Notes under the pieces: model-generated
The model's database searches: none
The model's input: the letters and a program-made list of their open reading frames with translations, nothing else
Told to the model about the DNA's origin: nothing
Position numbers and translations under genes: made by a program
Origin: Lasiosphaeria ovina
Taxonomy: Eukaryota; Ascomycota; Sordariomycetes; Sordariales; Lasiosphaeriaceae
Direction: 5' to 3'
Length of the DNA stretch: 64,000 bases
NCBI GenBank assembly: GCA_033439765.1
Contig: JAULSN010000001.1
Span: forward strand, 8,680,001 to 8,744,000
Shown here: one piece after another, positions 12,201 to 22,867 of the stretch
Layout of the letters: each line of letters starts with the position of its first letter
Numbering within the stretch: the stretch's first letter is position 1

Positions 12201-13658
12201 ATGTCCAAACCCGGAAGGAAGTCACGCGGACAAAGGGGACAAGACACGGAGCGGTAAAGGTGAAATTCTCAAAAATCACAAGAGAGACCGAGCTGAAGGT
12301 ATGGACCCAAAGAGCATGAAGGCTACCGTTCACCAATTATGCTGCTGCTATGCACACAACCAGGAACATCCTTTGAGCTCGCCCAGGTACGTACTGTGTG
12401 TTTTTGCGAAGTACCTCTATGCCTCGTCCATCACGACTCCTGAAGACAAAATTCGCCACGCATCCAGTTTCTACACTGCACCACACCTCGCACAGATGAC
12501 TCGCTGTGGTGATGCATGCACACGTTCGAACATCATGTCAAAGCCTCAATTTAGTTTTCGTGACGCATGGGATTAGAGCCCGACAAGAACGCCAAGACAT
12601 GTCCGGCCTAGCTTATCATTGTCGGCAGCTGCAGGCCAAGAGTCAAGGGAGAGGCTGTTAGTGGGTGGTCCTCGAGCCACCGGCGTCAACAAGCCGATGT
12701 CAACTTCGTCAACTCGTCCCGGAGAACTGCCAAGTACGTTGTGCGCACACCATTCCACGGCGAAAATCCTGCTGAACACCTGCAACCCACGCCGCTACGC
12801 TGTCGGTGCCCTTCCCGGTTCCGACAATGCTTTATCACGGGCCCCTTATCATACCAGTAGACCATGGCGTCGTGCTTTTTACGGCGGCTTGCACGGCTAT
12901 TGTTGTTTGTGAACTGTGCTCGCCGGAGCCGGTATCTGTACTATGTAGGCAGACCCAACACACTCGCGTTTTCCAAATTTGTCAAAGCCTGCATTTTCTG
13001 CGTATTAGATCCCTTCTTGTTGTCCAATTTCCCTCTATCCTGCATGACAACCCTGCGTTTGTGTTCCGGTTTTTCCCATGGCTTCTGACATCAGCGCCCA
13101 AACAAATTCCATCTTTTCGTTGTGTTCTACTTCCATGGTCTAAGGGCGTATTTTTCCCCTTCCGTTGAACCGGCGGGCGGGTACGGGAACTCCCCCCCAC
13201 ACCCGCGCGCGGCCAACGGCCGCCCCTCTGCCCCTTCCCCCTGATTCATTTTCTCAATCAACATCTGCCGTCTGCCGATCGCCCCCGACATCCGCCGACT
13301 CGGGACTTCTTGGCCCGACCAAATGATTGCCATTGCCAGTTTTTACCCGACGTGCGCATTTTGCAACCAACGCACGCACACACACACACCCCTTACCAGA
13401 TTCGATTTTTAGGTGCTGACCCTCGGGAAGGAGGTTGCATCGCATTCACACAAATTCCATGATCTGCGAGGCCTCCAATATCAGGCCGTTTGTTTTTCTT
13501 TCTTTCCTTCGAAGTAGAATATTACCAAGGTGCATGATCGAAGAATAGCTGCTGTCAGTGGTCACCACTGCTATCCTCTAAACGGATCCCGAATCCCGGC
13601 GAACCCCTGCGCCAAGACATTTGCGGTTGCGCAAGTTTCTTCGTTCACTCAATGCTAA

Positions 13659-13684
13659 TTAGGTACAGTAAGTACTGTACCTAA
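13659..13684. repeat. perfect 12-bp inverted repeat
   Basis: Arms TTAGGTACAGTA and TACTGTACCTAA are exact reverse complements separated by two bases. It is one of several GTAC-centred palindromes in intergenic DNA of this window. Confidence 0.8.
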
Positions 13685-14130
13685 GTAGGAATTGTTCGCA
13701 GTTGCACGGATCTCCAGTGCTGTCTGAACCCCCCCCCAGCGCCGTATCACGCCATCATAGCTGCAAGACTGAAAATGCTACCGCGTGCGGTTGAGGACGG
13801 GCCGAGTTCGGATATGGGGTGGCCGATATCTATCTGCCCGGCACAACGTCGGCATCTACAGACGACGCTGGAATACGTACCGAATCATGTGCCTTCCCCT
13901 GTCCCGTAATTACCAGCCAGCAGCAAGTAGCTTGGAGGTCCAAGTAGAAGAAGTCCACGAATTCGTCCATCTGGAAACGGCCTGCCGCCGACTACAGCAG
14001 CCTGGACCGTCTCTTTCTGGTTCGACATCTGTCCCTGCCCGCCTCGGAAGCGCCGATTCCGCATGTCCTGCGTGCAGTCTGTAGGACACTCACTGGTAGG
14101 CGCTGCAACCGCGACTCGGACCGTGCCGGC

Positions 14131-14160
14131 ATGTGTATGTGTATGTGTATGTGTACGTGT
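14131..14160 (+). repeat. (TGTATG)n microsatellite
   Basis: Hexanucleotide run, mainly TGTATG units degenerating to TGTACG at its end. Simple sequence repeat in a gene-free stretch. Confidence 0.8.
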
Positions 14161-15346
14161 AATGTGCTTGAGTCCCGTCTTGCCAACCAGGGTGTTCAAG
14201 GCAGATAAATACTACATGCTACATGGCACAGGCTTACCGATACCACCCGGTTGCCATCCAATTATGGGTGCAACCGCGGGCTCCCGCCGTGCTTGGTTCT
14301 ATTGCCGGCAATAACAGTGGCTGCCGAGCAGCGGAGCGTAGGTAAGTAGTTATATGGGTGCTGTAACTGTTTAATAGTATTATGATTTGGCAAGTATTAG
14401 CTCAGAGGTATAATTAGTATTCAAAGGAAGGCAGGCGATTAGGTACCAAGTCTGCCACTCGCTTCTACCACTCGTTCGGGAACTGCGCGGTCCAGTCTAA
14501 CCCGGCAGTAGAGATGCCGCTATTGTTATATACGTATCTAGTATCGATATCAGAATATCTCCGACTCTTCCCGTCACGGCTCGACGTCGTTCTACAAACT
14601 CGGAGACGGGAGCATCTTGGCACAACTGCCGACTCGTTTTCTGTCACAAAAGCCTGCCGCCCTCCATCAGAGCTGAGCAGGGGCCGACTGTACCATGAAG
14701 GGCCATTGCGGTTCGTGCGCTTTTCCCCGCGGTGACCTTACCAGCGACAAACTCGTCTCGTAGGCGGCTGGCCGCCGTGATATACTAGGGTCCTACATTA
14801 TTCAGGTCCATGTAAATGTAACAACAAGGTCAAAGCAAATGGGAAAGGAGATTTTTCACTCAAATAAGGAATGAAAAATAAGCTTTTCAACCCGGGAGAG
14901 TTAAACTGCCGTCCGCTAGGCTCTAAGTACCTTAGATATCGAAGATGTAACTGCTACTTCTTCTTTATTTGGATGTCATGGAGCATAAATCGGGACGGTG
15001 GCGGTCAACAGGCTATTAGACAATAGCAGCCAGCCAGAATCGTTGAAATCGGGGTTGTACCAAGAGCCAATTCGCCTGACTCTGACGATTGTGGAATCAT
15101 AGACTGTGATACCACGATATCTAGCGACATAGAAGGTAAACTACAGTTAGTAAAGAAAAGGAAACCAAAACAGAAAACAAAAAAAAACGAAACTGGCCGT
15201 TATGAAAGAGATCAAGAGCAACCAAATGAACTCGTCCCTTTGATTGGCCTTTCAGCAGGGTGGAAGGAATAGGAGCCCGTTTGGGAGCGGAGCGGGCAGC
15301 TTCATCCATATGCGGAGTTAGCTGCTTGGATTAGTAATAGCAACAA

Positions 15347-15420
15347 GGTCGGATGGTGTAGTTGGTTATCACGTCAGTCTAACACACTGAAGGTCTCCGG
15401 TTCAAGCCCGGGTCTGATCA
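15347..15420 (+). tRNA. tRNA-Val (anticodon AAC)
   Basis: A 74-nt sequence that folds as a cloverleaf. The acceptor stem pairs GGTCGGA with TCTGATC, using two G-T wobbles, with A as the discriminator base. The anticodon arm is TCAGT-CTAACAC-ACTGA, with AAC at the centre, so it decodes valine. The T arm is TCCGG-TTCAAGC-CCGGG and the D arm contains the usual GTAGTTGGTTA. There is no intron. A T-rich TTTTCTTTT follows immediately and serves as the Pol III stop. Confidence 0.95.
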
Positions 15421-15429
15421 TTTTCTTTT
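15421..15429 (+). terminator. RNA polymerase III T-run terminator
   Basis: TTTTCTTTT directly after the discriminator base of tRNA-Val, as expected for a Pol III gene. Confidence 0.75.
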
Positions 15430-16595
15430 GAGTTTTTGTTCCGCTCACTTTCCATTTCCTGAATTTGAGGTCGGCCCGCTTTGCCCCTTTTACTAAGAAG
15501 AATACCAAAGATACAGAAGGTTTCTTTTTGAATATGTATTCTTGATTCTTCCTTCTAACTTAGTCAAAGGTTCTTAATTCCATTTTTTTGTATATGCTAC
15601 CAGTTTGATCCAACTCACAGTGTTGAAGGCGGCCACAATAGAGAATCTCGTTTAGGGTTTGGGGTGTGGGCGAGGTGCCGAAGACAAGAAGGCAGCATCA
15701 TGATTACGCACCGGCTTGGGGCTAGACCACCAAGCTGACAAGAAATCAAAAAGGAAGGAAGCAGTGATACAAGTCTGTGTTATGAGAGAATGAGTAACAC
15801 GACCTGGAGCTCGCTCGAAAAGAGCACGTCGTTGTCAGGCCCCGATACCGTCGAGCGGCGATGGTGGTAGTAGAGCCGGCTAGCCGGCAGCCAGCCTTAA
15901 TGTATATCGACCTCGACAGCTCTACAGGTTGGGAAGCTGCGGAATTTGTTACGTAAACCCACCACTCCGTCAAAACCGGCCGCGTTGTCCTGCTGTGCCC
16001 CCGCGTTTTTGCCGGCGTTAGCTGACCGGTTGAGCTGGCTGACGGACGGGCTACACAGGGGGGATAAGCGGGGCCCCAGGACGGGGTGCAGTATGTACAG
16101 TACATGCGTTTAGATGGGATTTGGGGCACTAGGTATCTGTGCCTACCTAGGTATCCAAGCAGAATTAGTGCTTGGCAAAGTCGTTCTTCTCGTAGGTAGT
16201 AGATTTACCGTGGAAGGTCGTGACTTCCTTCAACTCAGGACCGTGTCAGGATACATACACAATTAATTTCTCCTTGTCGTCTTCGAGTTCTTGCTTAACT
16301 CGAGCGGCCAGGTAAGTTATTCAGGTAGAGCTGGTCGGCTCGACACAGTGTTTTTTCGGGGCGGTTTCACGGGTGCGAGTAGACACATAGCGCTGAAATG
16401 TCGTTCAATGCCACTGAGAAGGACGTGATAGAGACAGACATGGCAGCCGGTAACCGACATCGGCCGAGCTCACGATATTCCTGTCTGTTCCTCAGTCTAT
16501 TTGCTTTCGAGATTAATTTAAATCTTGGATGGTATGTCCTGTTCTTTGCTCTGCAGTCTGCAAACCTTCTCCAAGAGAGCCTTTCCGGAAAAGAA
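15430..16595. other. intergenic, no supported gene
   Basis: Lies between the tRNA and the GNAT-like relic. Contains the perfect palindrome TACCTAGGTA at 16144-16153 and a TGTACAGTACA palindrome near 16094. No coding sequence is convincing. Confidence 0.4.
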
Positions 16596-16933
16596 ATGAC
16601 GACGAACTGGAAGATACGGCGTGCCGTAGCCAGCGACATCGACGCCCTCGCCTGGATTGCTGTCAACGCATTCCCCCACGACCCGCAGTGGATCTATCGC
16701 TACCCGCACGCCCGAGAATTCCCCCAGGACCACCGCAAATACACCAAGCTCCGCTATGGCGAGTGGCTTGCGGCCAACGACGGCCCGCGCTGCGTTATCA
16801 TGGTTGCCGAGTGTCCGAGCCTCGAGGATCCGGAGTGAACAAAGTCGCTGCCCTGGGCATCTGGCGCATTCCCTGCAGCCAGGGGGGCCGCCGCCCGATG
16901 ATGATGGTGATGGGGGAGATGGAAGCCGGATGA
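16596..16933 (+). pseudogene. GNAT-acetyltransferase-like fragment, frameshifted
   Basis: From the ATG at 16596 the frame reads MTTNWKIRRAVASDIDALAW, then VNAFPHDPQWIYRYPHAREF and DHRKYTKLRYGEWLAANDG, and CVIMVAECPSLEDPE, meeting TGA at 16836-16838. This resembles the N-terminal part of fungal GNAT N-acetyltransferases. The continuation VNKVAALGIWRIPCSQGG is present immediately downstream in another frame, so loss of one base near 16835 would explain the break. That second frame stops at 16933, well short of a full acetyltransferase domain. No GT-AG intron joins the two frames. It is most likely a decayed gene; a base-calling error in a G run is the alternative for the frameshift but not for the truncation. 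Confidence 0.6.
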
Positions 16934-17314
16934 TGTACGAGGCAATGAAACGACGCCCTAGTAGCCCTGGCATGGCCTTGATGCTACACACCTTCACGAC
17001 GTGATAGACTTGACGGGCTGCAGAGTCTCGGTTTAGGTATGGCGTAAGGGCTTTAGAGTCGTCTCCTGCGGTATTTTGAAGATGGCTAGCAAGCCGAGGC
17101 GATATTTGATGGCTTCCAGTCGAGGTCATAATTAGAGTTGAGAAACGAAGTAATACTCGTTCTCCAAATCGCCGTCCTGCCTGATCTTGCGAAAGGTGTC
17201 GACTGTGAATAAAGCCATGGTCAGTCCAAAGCCCCCGCTTTCCTGAGGTAAAGGGCTTAATTATACATGCTACTCCAGCACCCTTTACAGCGCAACTTGC
17301 TGCAGGGTGCTCCA

Positions 17315-17718
17315 AACGCTCCTCTCAACTTTCTCTACGCTTTGAATCCCATGGAGAGGTCTGCGCCTGACTTTTCGGTAGCCGTCGAGCACGATGCCGA
17401 GAGCCACTGGCTCGTGGTGCCGTGCGGCCACTTCTCAATGTTGCCTCTCGAGCTAAGGCACCTTGTAGTCCACTATCACAAACCCGTCACCTGCCTCTGG
17501 GATGGACCTGGGGAGCTCCGGCCCTTGGTTTCCCTCTGGGGCCCGACGGGTTAGCATATGCTGCTTCCAAAAACGCCAAAATCCGTATCGAGCTCTGTCA
17601 AGTCTTTGATCACCTCGGCGGAACCAGAATCTACCCGCTCTACGACCACAGCCTGTTCAACGTCAACACGCCTGAGGACTGGGAACAAGCCAAATCGCTG
17701 ATGGCGGGGAAGCAGTAA
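17315..17718 (+). pseudogene. MobA-like nucleotidyltransferase C-terminal fragment, frameshifted
   Basis: One frame reads SVAVEHDAESHWLVVPCGHF, then LELRHLVVHYHKPVTCLWDG and ELRPLVSLWGP, stopping at a TAG near 17552. A second frame takes over at GPDGLAYAASKNAKIRIELC and ends TRIYPLYDHSLFNVNTPEDWEQ...KQ, stopping at 17718. The arrangement (HWLVV..D/G-like strand, PVTC, PL..LWGP, FNVNTPEDW) matches the C-terminal half of fungal MobA-like NTP transferases, related to molybdenum cofactor guanylyltransferase. One missing G in the GGGG run near 17540 would account for the frame change. The N-terminal GG.S.RMG nucleotide-binding loop is not found upstream, so the copy is incomplete as well as broken. 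Confidence 0.6.
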
Positions 17719-18752
17719 GCAGCACCAAGATGCCACGAGAAGAGAGCCGCCCGTCTCGGAACCGACCAGGCTGTGGCATCAAGGAAAGTCGATAATTACT
17801 GCCGCTGTCCCAGCCCAGCGAGGGGTGGATGTGCCGGCCAGCCTCCTGATACGTCGACTTGAAGCCACACTGTTCTCCCGACAGCCCTGTATTTTGCCTC
17901 TTTGCCCTCAATTACCACCCCGAGGTCGACTGCTTGCCCAATGGGAAGCGCCTTTGAACACGCCGGAGGGTGTGGAATCTCAAGACAATGGCACCGATGC
18001 GACACATGCGCAGGATTTAATGACAAACGGCTTTGGCTAGCCCCTTCTCGAGCTAATCGCAAGGATAGAAATGCGGCGAGATTGGGATAGAAAAGGACGA
18101 AGAGCCTCAAAGTTGGAGGGTGCTGAGGGAAAAAGGGGGAAGGGGGAAGGGGGACGGGGGACGGGGGAAGGGGGACGGGGAAAGAACACCTGGGCTACGC
18201 TACTAGTAGTGCCAGTAGGTAAAGTCGTTGCCTTGGCCGCTTGTTTCGGACTTTCTCTGCTCGCATCTGAAATATTGCATCACTTGTCAACAGCGTAGCT
18301 CAGAGATTGACCCGACTCACTCACATCTTATGGAATAGCAACAATCATAATTATCACCATGATCTACACACATTGGACTCGGCGTCACCGTGGGGCAACT
18401 CAAGCTATAGCCCTTCTGCAGCGTCAATTGTGGCTCTGAGAAAGCAACTGCGACTTTCACTCAGGCCAGGCGAGGCATTTGCCACATGGGACACCACTGT
18501 CCCCCAGCCTGTTGATTCCCATGACCGAATGGAAGATGTCGAACCCGACAATTCGATCCCACAACTGTCACTTGGCCAACTGCAGGAGATCGAGGATGCC
18601 GCCGTACACTTTGAAAGTGAACTATTCCCCCAATGTGTACCAATTATTCCAACTACTAACATTTAATTCCCAACTTAATTAGAAAGCAACGTGCCCCTGA
18701 ATACAATGTAGGTAGCCTCCCAACCCTGGGTCCCTAGCTTAGGGAGAGAAGC
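17719..18752. other. intergenic with G-rich tract and a weak ORF
   Basis: An ORF at 18307-18666 (119 residues, His/Asn-rich N-terminus) has no recognised family and is not called as a gene. A G-run tract at 18135-18180 is described separately. Confidence 0.35.
18135..18180 (+). repeat. G-run repeat, potential G-quadruplex
   Basis: Runs of four to five G separated by AA or AC, seven runs in 46 bases. The pattern satisfies the usual G-quadruplex rule (four or more G3+ runs with short loops) several times over. Confidence 0.75.
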
Positions 18753-19085
18753 ATGGTGCTCCACAACGAGAAACCCTTCTTCATGATCCGGGGTCTGAAG
18801 CCTCAGTGGTTTAGCAAGCGCAAGAACGGGATCATCCACCTCGGCATTGGAAGCCACGTCGCCACCAAGAGAGCGCTTGCCAAGGGAGATGCTACCGTCC
18901 TACGTAAGTCGCCCGACTGACCCTGGAAATGATTTGAATGGACGTCAGCTACCTAACCAATGCAATAATACAAATAACTAGATCACGTCACAAACATGGA
19001 GGTTCCGGACGGAGACGAGGAAAAGACATACAGGGACCCCGCTAACAGGACCATTGCGATTGGAAGTCTGGCCTTGAGGGGCTGA
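18753..19085 (+). CDS. small hypothetical protein, two exons
   Basis: Exons 18753-18903 and 18982-19085 give 84 residues, with a GTAAGT donor and a TAACTAG acceptor and a consistent phase (C|AT for His). The protein begins MVLHNEKPFFMIRGLKPQWF and includes NGIIHLGIGSHVATKRALAK and VPDGDEEKTYRDP. No family is recognised. The clean intron consensus and composition argue for a real or recently real gene. It lies just upstream of the broken conserved hypothetical and could be an N-terminal part or neighbour of it. Confidence 0.45.
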
Positions 19086-19110
19086 CCCTCATCTAGTATA
19101 CCTACTTACC

Positions 19111-19772
19111 ATGATTATAAACCCCCAGCCATTCCAAAATGACTTTGACGAGATTGTTTCCCTCTCCTCGCTCTCGCGGCCTGCTGCGGGCGGCGATTTC
19201 TTTCTCGCAGACATCAACGACATTGTGAAACGGATCGAGGGTACCGGCCGGATCTTGTGGAAACCCTCCGAGGAAACTTTACCATGGGCCAGCAAGTTCT
19301 CCCCTTCCCCCTTTCCCCCACACAGTCCACATTCCTCCACCAACTCCCACTTAACATCGACCTCCTTTTTAAACTAATCCCGGCGCAGACTGCGGCTACG
19401 AAGAGCGGCCGCTGCTCTTCGACACGCCAAAGCAACGGCATGGTGATCCAGGCGTCACGCTCGCGGCTGTGCAACAACAACTTCTTCTTCTGCCCGGCAC
19501 GTCCGGACGGCATCGACGACCTCGAGATCCAGGCCCTGGACGCGTTGCACGCAGCCGGCCACGAGGTAGCCGTCCCGACCGCGTTCCGCGCTAGCCACAA
19601 ACACACCACGGCCCGCTACCTGCTGCGGCTGATCCTCAGGGACCAGCGCAACCCCGCCTGGCACGTCCCGCGCGCCTCGCAGCCGACGTGGCGCGAGCTC
19701 TATGGCCATGCCGACGAGGACGAAGTGGTGCCTGTGCTTCCCCTGCTATTTTCGTTCAAGGCTAGTTATTGA
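19111..19772 (+). pseudogene. hypothetical gene with GC-AG intron and a frameshift
   Basis: The first exon starts MIINPQPFQNDFDEIVSLSS and continues through GGDFFLADINDIVKRIEGTG and ILWKPSEETLPWA. There a GCAAGT donor (GC-AG class) near 19291 fits, with an acceptor GGCGCAG ending near 19388. The second exon then reads CGYEERPLLFDTPKQR. At about 19436-19440 the sensible frame changes to one reading MVIQASRSRLCNNNFFFCPA, DGIDDLEIQALDALHAAGHE and TARYLLRLILRDQRNPAWHV, up to the TGA at 19772. The change needs one extra or two missing bases, and no intron explains it. I do not recognise the family. Best read as a recently broken gene, or an intact one with a sequence error. Confidence 0.45.
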
Positions 19773-21205
19773 ATTTTGGTGCTTTTATATCTTTTATCTT
19801 CACTTTCTTTATTTTTGTCTTTGGCAAAGGGGGTGGGGTTGTTGGTTTTAACTTGTAGGCCGGTTTTCTTTTCTTATTAAGGTACGTACGTACGTACCTC
19901 TATAGTCACCCCCGAGAAAGTTTTTTGGCCAAATCCGTATCAGGCTTGAAACCTGAGCAGGAGCTGAGCATCGCTCTGAGCAGAGCTGAGTCCCAGGGAT
20001 GCCCCGGTTATAGTTGCCGTATCCAAACTAATCCCAGTTTTGGGGCACCAGCCCATAACTTCCGTTTTTTTTTCTTACGGGTGCAATTATGTACCGTTAT
20101 CAAACTAAGTAGAGCCACCATTTGTATTCAAACTGAGAATTAGTATATACCAACTTGTCTATATTCTTCTTTGAAAAAGAGGAAGTCTATTCGGGCTGGA
20201 GGCAACGTCTACTCGGACTGTAGGTACAAAGACGCTTGGGCCGCGCCCAGCAAAAACCCACTTTTTGCACCAAGAAAGGCACTAATTCCTGGGACAAAGC
20301 TAGCGCAACCAAACTTCAGATCAATCGTACCATAATTGACTACATATGTACCTGGAATTGTCGAGATCACTGCTTTCTTGAGCTTCAAATGCAGCCGCCA
20401 AAGCCCTGGTGGTCCGGTGGGTCCCTATAGTACTATGCGTAGGCTTTGTAACGCCCCCTCTACCACGGCGGGTAGTGGGCTTAGAAGCCCGAGTGCCAGA
20501 TCTTCGTGATGCCTATGGTGTTGATGCCTGTAGTGTTGATGCGCCCAGGGTAGTCGGCTAAGGACCCTCTGTAGCTGTTGTTATTGTTGTTGTTATTATA
20601 GTGGTGTGATTGACGGTATTGTGGTTGAACTTTTGGTGGATTTGGCGAGAACCTCAATTGCAGGCACGAACCTAATTACGATCCGGGGCGAGCGAGGCGG
20701 CCATCAATCTGTTGTTTGTTGGCGGAAAAAATCGAGTTTCGGCTGGGCTGTTGGCTTGGCATAGATTTCAATGTACCTTTTAGCCAACTACAGTCCGAAT
20801 AGACGTTTTCTACAGTCCGAAGAGATATCCTCATTAAAAAAGACGAATGTGGGAATTACCGATTAATCAGGCTCATGCGGCTGCAGAGCTGTGATTGGTC
20901 AACAGGGAAAATAAGTGGGAAACCATCATCGTGCCGGGCGCACACGCCCTTTACGTGACCCCGGGTGCACGGGCCACACGCCACCAACACGTGACCAAAG
21001 AGCATCGCCAAAGCCACCCGCATCCAGTCCCCATAGTTCGTGATCCTTTTACATAGAACAGATAAGAATACAACCACCACAACCCCCCTATCCTTTCGAT
21101 CAATTACCACAGTGACTATTGAACGAATGACCTTGTCATTTCAACAACGAAACTCTACGAATATTGTTTTATAAAATAAGCTACCTGGCAAGTCAGGAAG
21201 GGGTC
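19773..21205. other. gene-free stretch
   Basis: AT-richer than its neighbours with no credible ORF. Contains the 18-bp perfect palindrome GGTACGTACGTACGTACC (19881-19898) and a TTG/TTA-rich simple repeat near 20576-20600. Confidence 0.4.
19881..19898. repeat. 18-bp perfect palindrome (GTAC)n
   Basis: GGTACGTACGTACGTACC is identical to its reverse complement. Confidence 0.85.
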
Positions 21206-21449
21206 GCTGAACGGTGCCTCCGGCGGCCCTCCGGGGGCGCCTGCGGCGGGCTGCTCGCAAGCTCGGTATTCCGCGGCTTAAGGAGTCCGAGGTTTATCCG
21301 ATTGACCAATTCCCACCTCCCATTTTGACATGGACGTAAACTGACCAATCAGCGTTCGAAAAACATTCGGCACCCTCACGGTATTATAGAATACAGCCTC
21401 TCTACGCCACCTCCGGCTCGCAAGCTCGCCTACGGTGGCTCCGTTCAGC
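21206..21449. mobile_element. MITE-like inverted-repeat element (tentative)
   Basis: The left end GCTGAACGGTGCCTCCG and the reverse complement of the right end GCTGAACGGAGCCACCG match at 15 of 17 positions, enclosing 244 bp with no ORF. Both sides also share a GCTCGCAAGCTCG block, in the same orientation. No target-site duplication is evident next to the repeats, so the true borders may differ. The composition (CCTCCGG-rich ends, AT-rich centre) is unlike the flanks. Could be a non-autonomous DNA element or another dispersed repeat. Confidence 0.4.
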
Positions 21450-21834
21450 TGAATAATTTGGAAAGTATATAAAGATAACTAGAGACTTTATAACAAGTAG
21501 TTTAAATATTAATGGGGAGGGGAAAATAGAGACTATTAAAAGAGCTGCCAAGAAGTCTCTTTAGATAGTACCGTACCGTAGTCCTCTACCCCTCCATCGT
21601 AATCATACCTGCAAGAGTCCTCTAGACTTATAGGTTCGCTTTTACTCCACCTACGGAATACTAGCTCGCTCGCTCGCTCTCCGATACCTTCGTCTTATAC
21701 GATCACCTCAAGATAGGGACCAGATCAAAACCGGGCCTCATAGTCCCTACCATGACAACCGAAGACTAGGTTATCCTACCGCTGCCGCCGTGGTATACCT
21801 GAAGCTCAGCTACGGACCTGGAATTTCGCCTACT

Positions 21835-22136
21835 TGTTACGAATCCCTGAAGGGATGCACGATAGTGGGGCACGCCCAGTTTGGGGGTGGCCAATCAGGA
21901 GTGTCCCAGGGTCCCGGGAGTTTCTGATCGGGACTCCGGGACATGGAGCGAGCGGCCGAGGGCCCGGGCTCGGGACCTCGGGACAGTGGGACACCATTGA
22001 TTGGCTCCCTTATTCTAGATGTATACGATGGCCGTAGCCACGGCCTTAGATAGAGCTTGCTTGGTTCTTCAAGCAAGCAATACACATTCTCTGCACTCAT
22101 ATACTTTGAGTGGCAATCCAGTTTGACTGTATTACA
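21835..22136 (+). mobile_element. possible solo LTR (tentative)
   Basis: Begins TGTTACGAATCCCTGAAG and ends GACTGTATTACA, a TG...CA unit of about 302 bp whose ends resemble fungal Ty3/Gypsy LTRs. Inside, GTGTCCC (21901-21907) and GGGACAC (21988-21994) anchor a GC-rich imperfect hairpin built from repeated GGGAC motifs. No matching target-site duplication, primer-binding site or polyprotein is visible, so the call is weak. Confidence 0.3.
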
Positions 22137-22867
22137 CGTGCAATAGGAGCTTGCCCTTTGTTCATTCTTCATAATTACCAGCCCACCAACCCCTTGTGCC
22201 ATTGCACATTACAAGCATTGACCCACACAGTCGAGCGGTTTGTAATACTACTCCATCCCGGTCCTCCCAACCGTCCTTGCCCATAATAGCCCCTAAGCCG
22301 CCAATCCTCCCCGCCGAGATTTAAGCCGTAACCGACAGCGCCCCCTCGAGGCCCAGAATACAATAGCTTCTAAAACTGTTGAGACCACTCCATCCCGCTG
22401 CACCGTGACCAACGACTCGAGCCACGCAGTTCCCCTATAACAAACCAAGAAAACCCACGATAAGCTGGTAGGCTAATATACCTCTCTGATCCAGGAACCG
22501 GACAAGACCCGGTAGCTTGTAGAAGATTGGAGGGCCACCACGATGGAAATAGAGGCCGCCCTACGACGCTTTAATGATCACCACGACTAAGATGCGACGA
22601 CAGATTTGCAGATTTCGTAATCTCATTAGAATAATCTAATCACCCCCAATTCTCCCGCACCAAAATGGTGACAACGATGGCAGTGAGGAGTTCGCAGTTT
22701 ATTTCGCAACTATCGAAGAAAGGTGCTTGGAATCGTGCGGATAAGTACACGGCTATTACAGAGTGGTATCAGTAGTGGTGATAAGAACTGCGTTGCCCGT
22801 GTATACATTGAGGCTCGCAACCGGCCGCCGATGCTCAAATTAATGTTTTGCCAGATTTCCATGCAGC
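22137..22867. other. gene-free stretch
   Basis: No supported gene. The sequence may be retroelement debris next to the possible LTR, but I find no recognisable polyprotein motif. Confidence 0.3.

Larger units (their letters stand above)
9470..15346. other. long region with no supported gene
   Basis: About 5.9 kb upstream of PEPCK, including its promoter. The ORFs here are short, overlap on both strands and show no recognisable domains or spliceable neighbours. Visible structure includes inverted repeats at 10526-10540 and 13659-13684, a CA-rich run near 13375-13390 and a (TGTATG)n microsatellite near 14131-14160. Spliced short genes or non-coding RNAs cannot be excluded by eye. Confidence 0.4.

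Noticed and set aside
9950..15340. Hidden biosynthetic or CRISPR-like arrays in the 5.4-kb gap
   Set aside because: No repeat-spacer pattern and no enzyme-like ORFs were seen; CRISPR arrays are not expected in a fungal nuclear genome.
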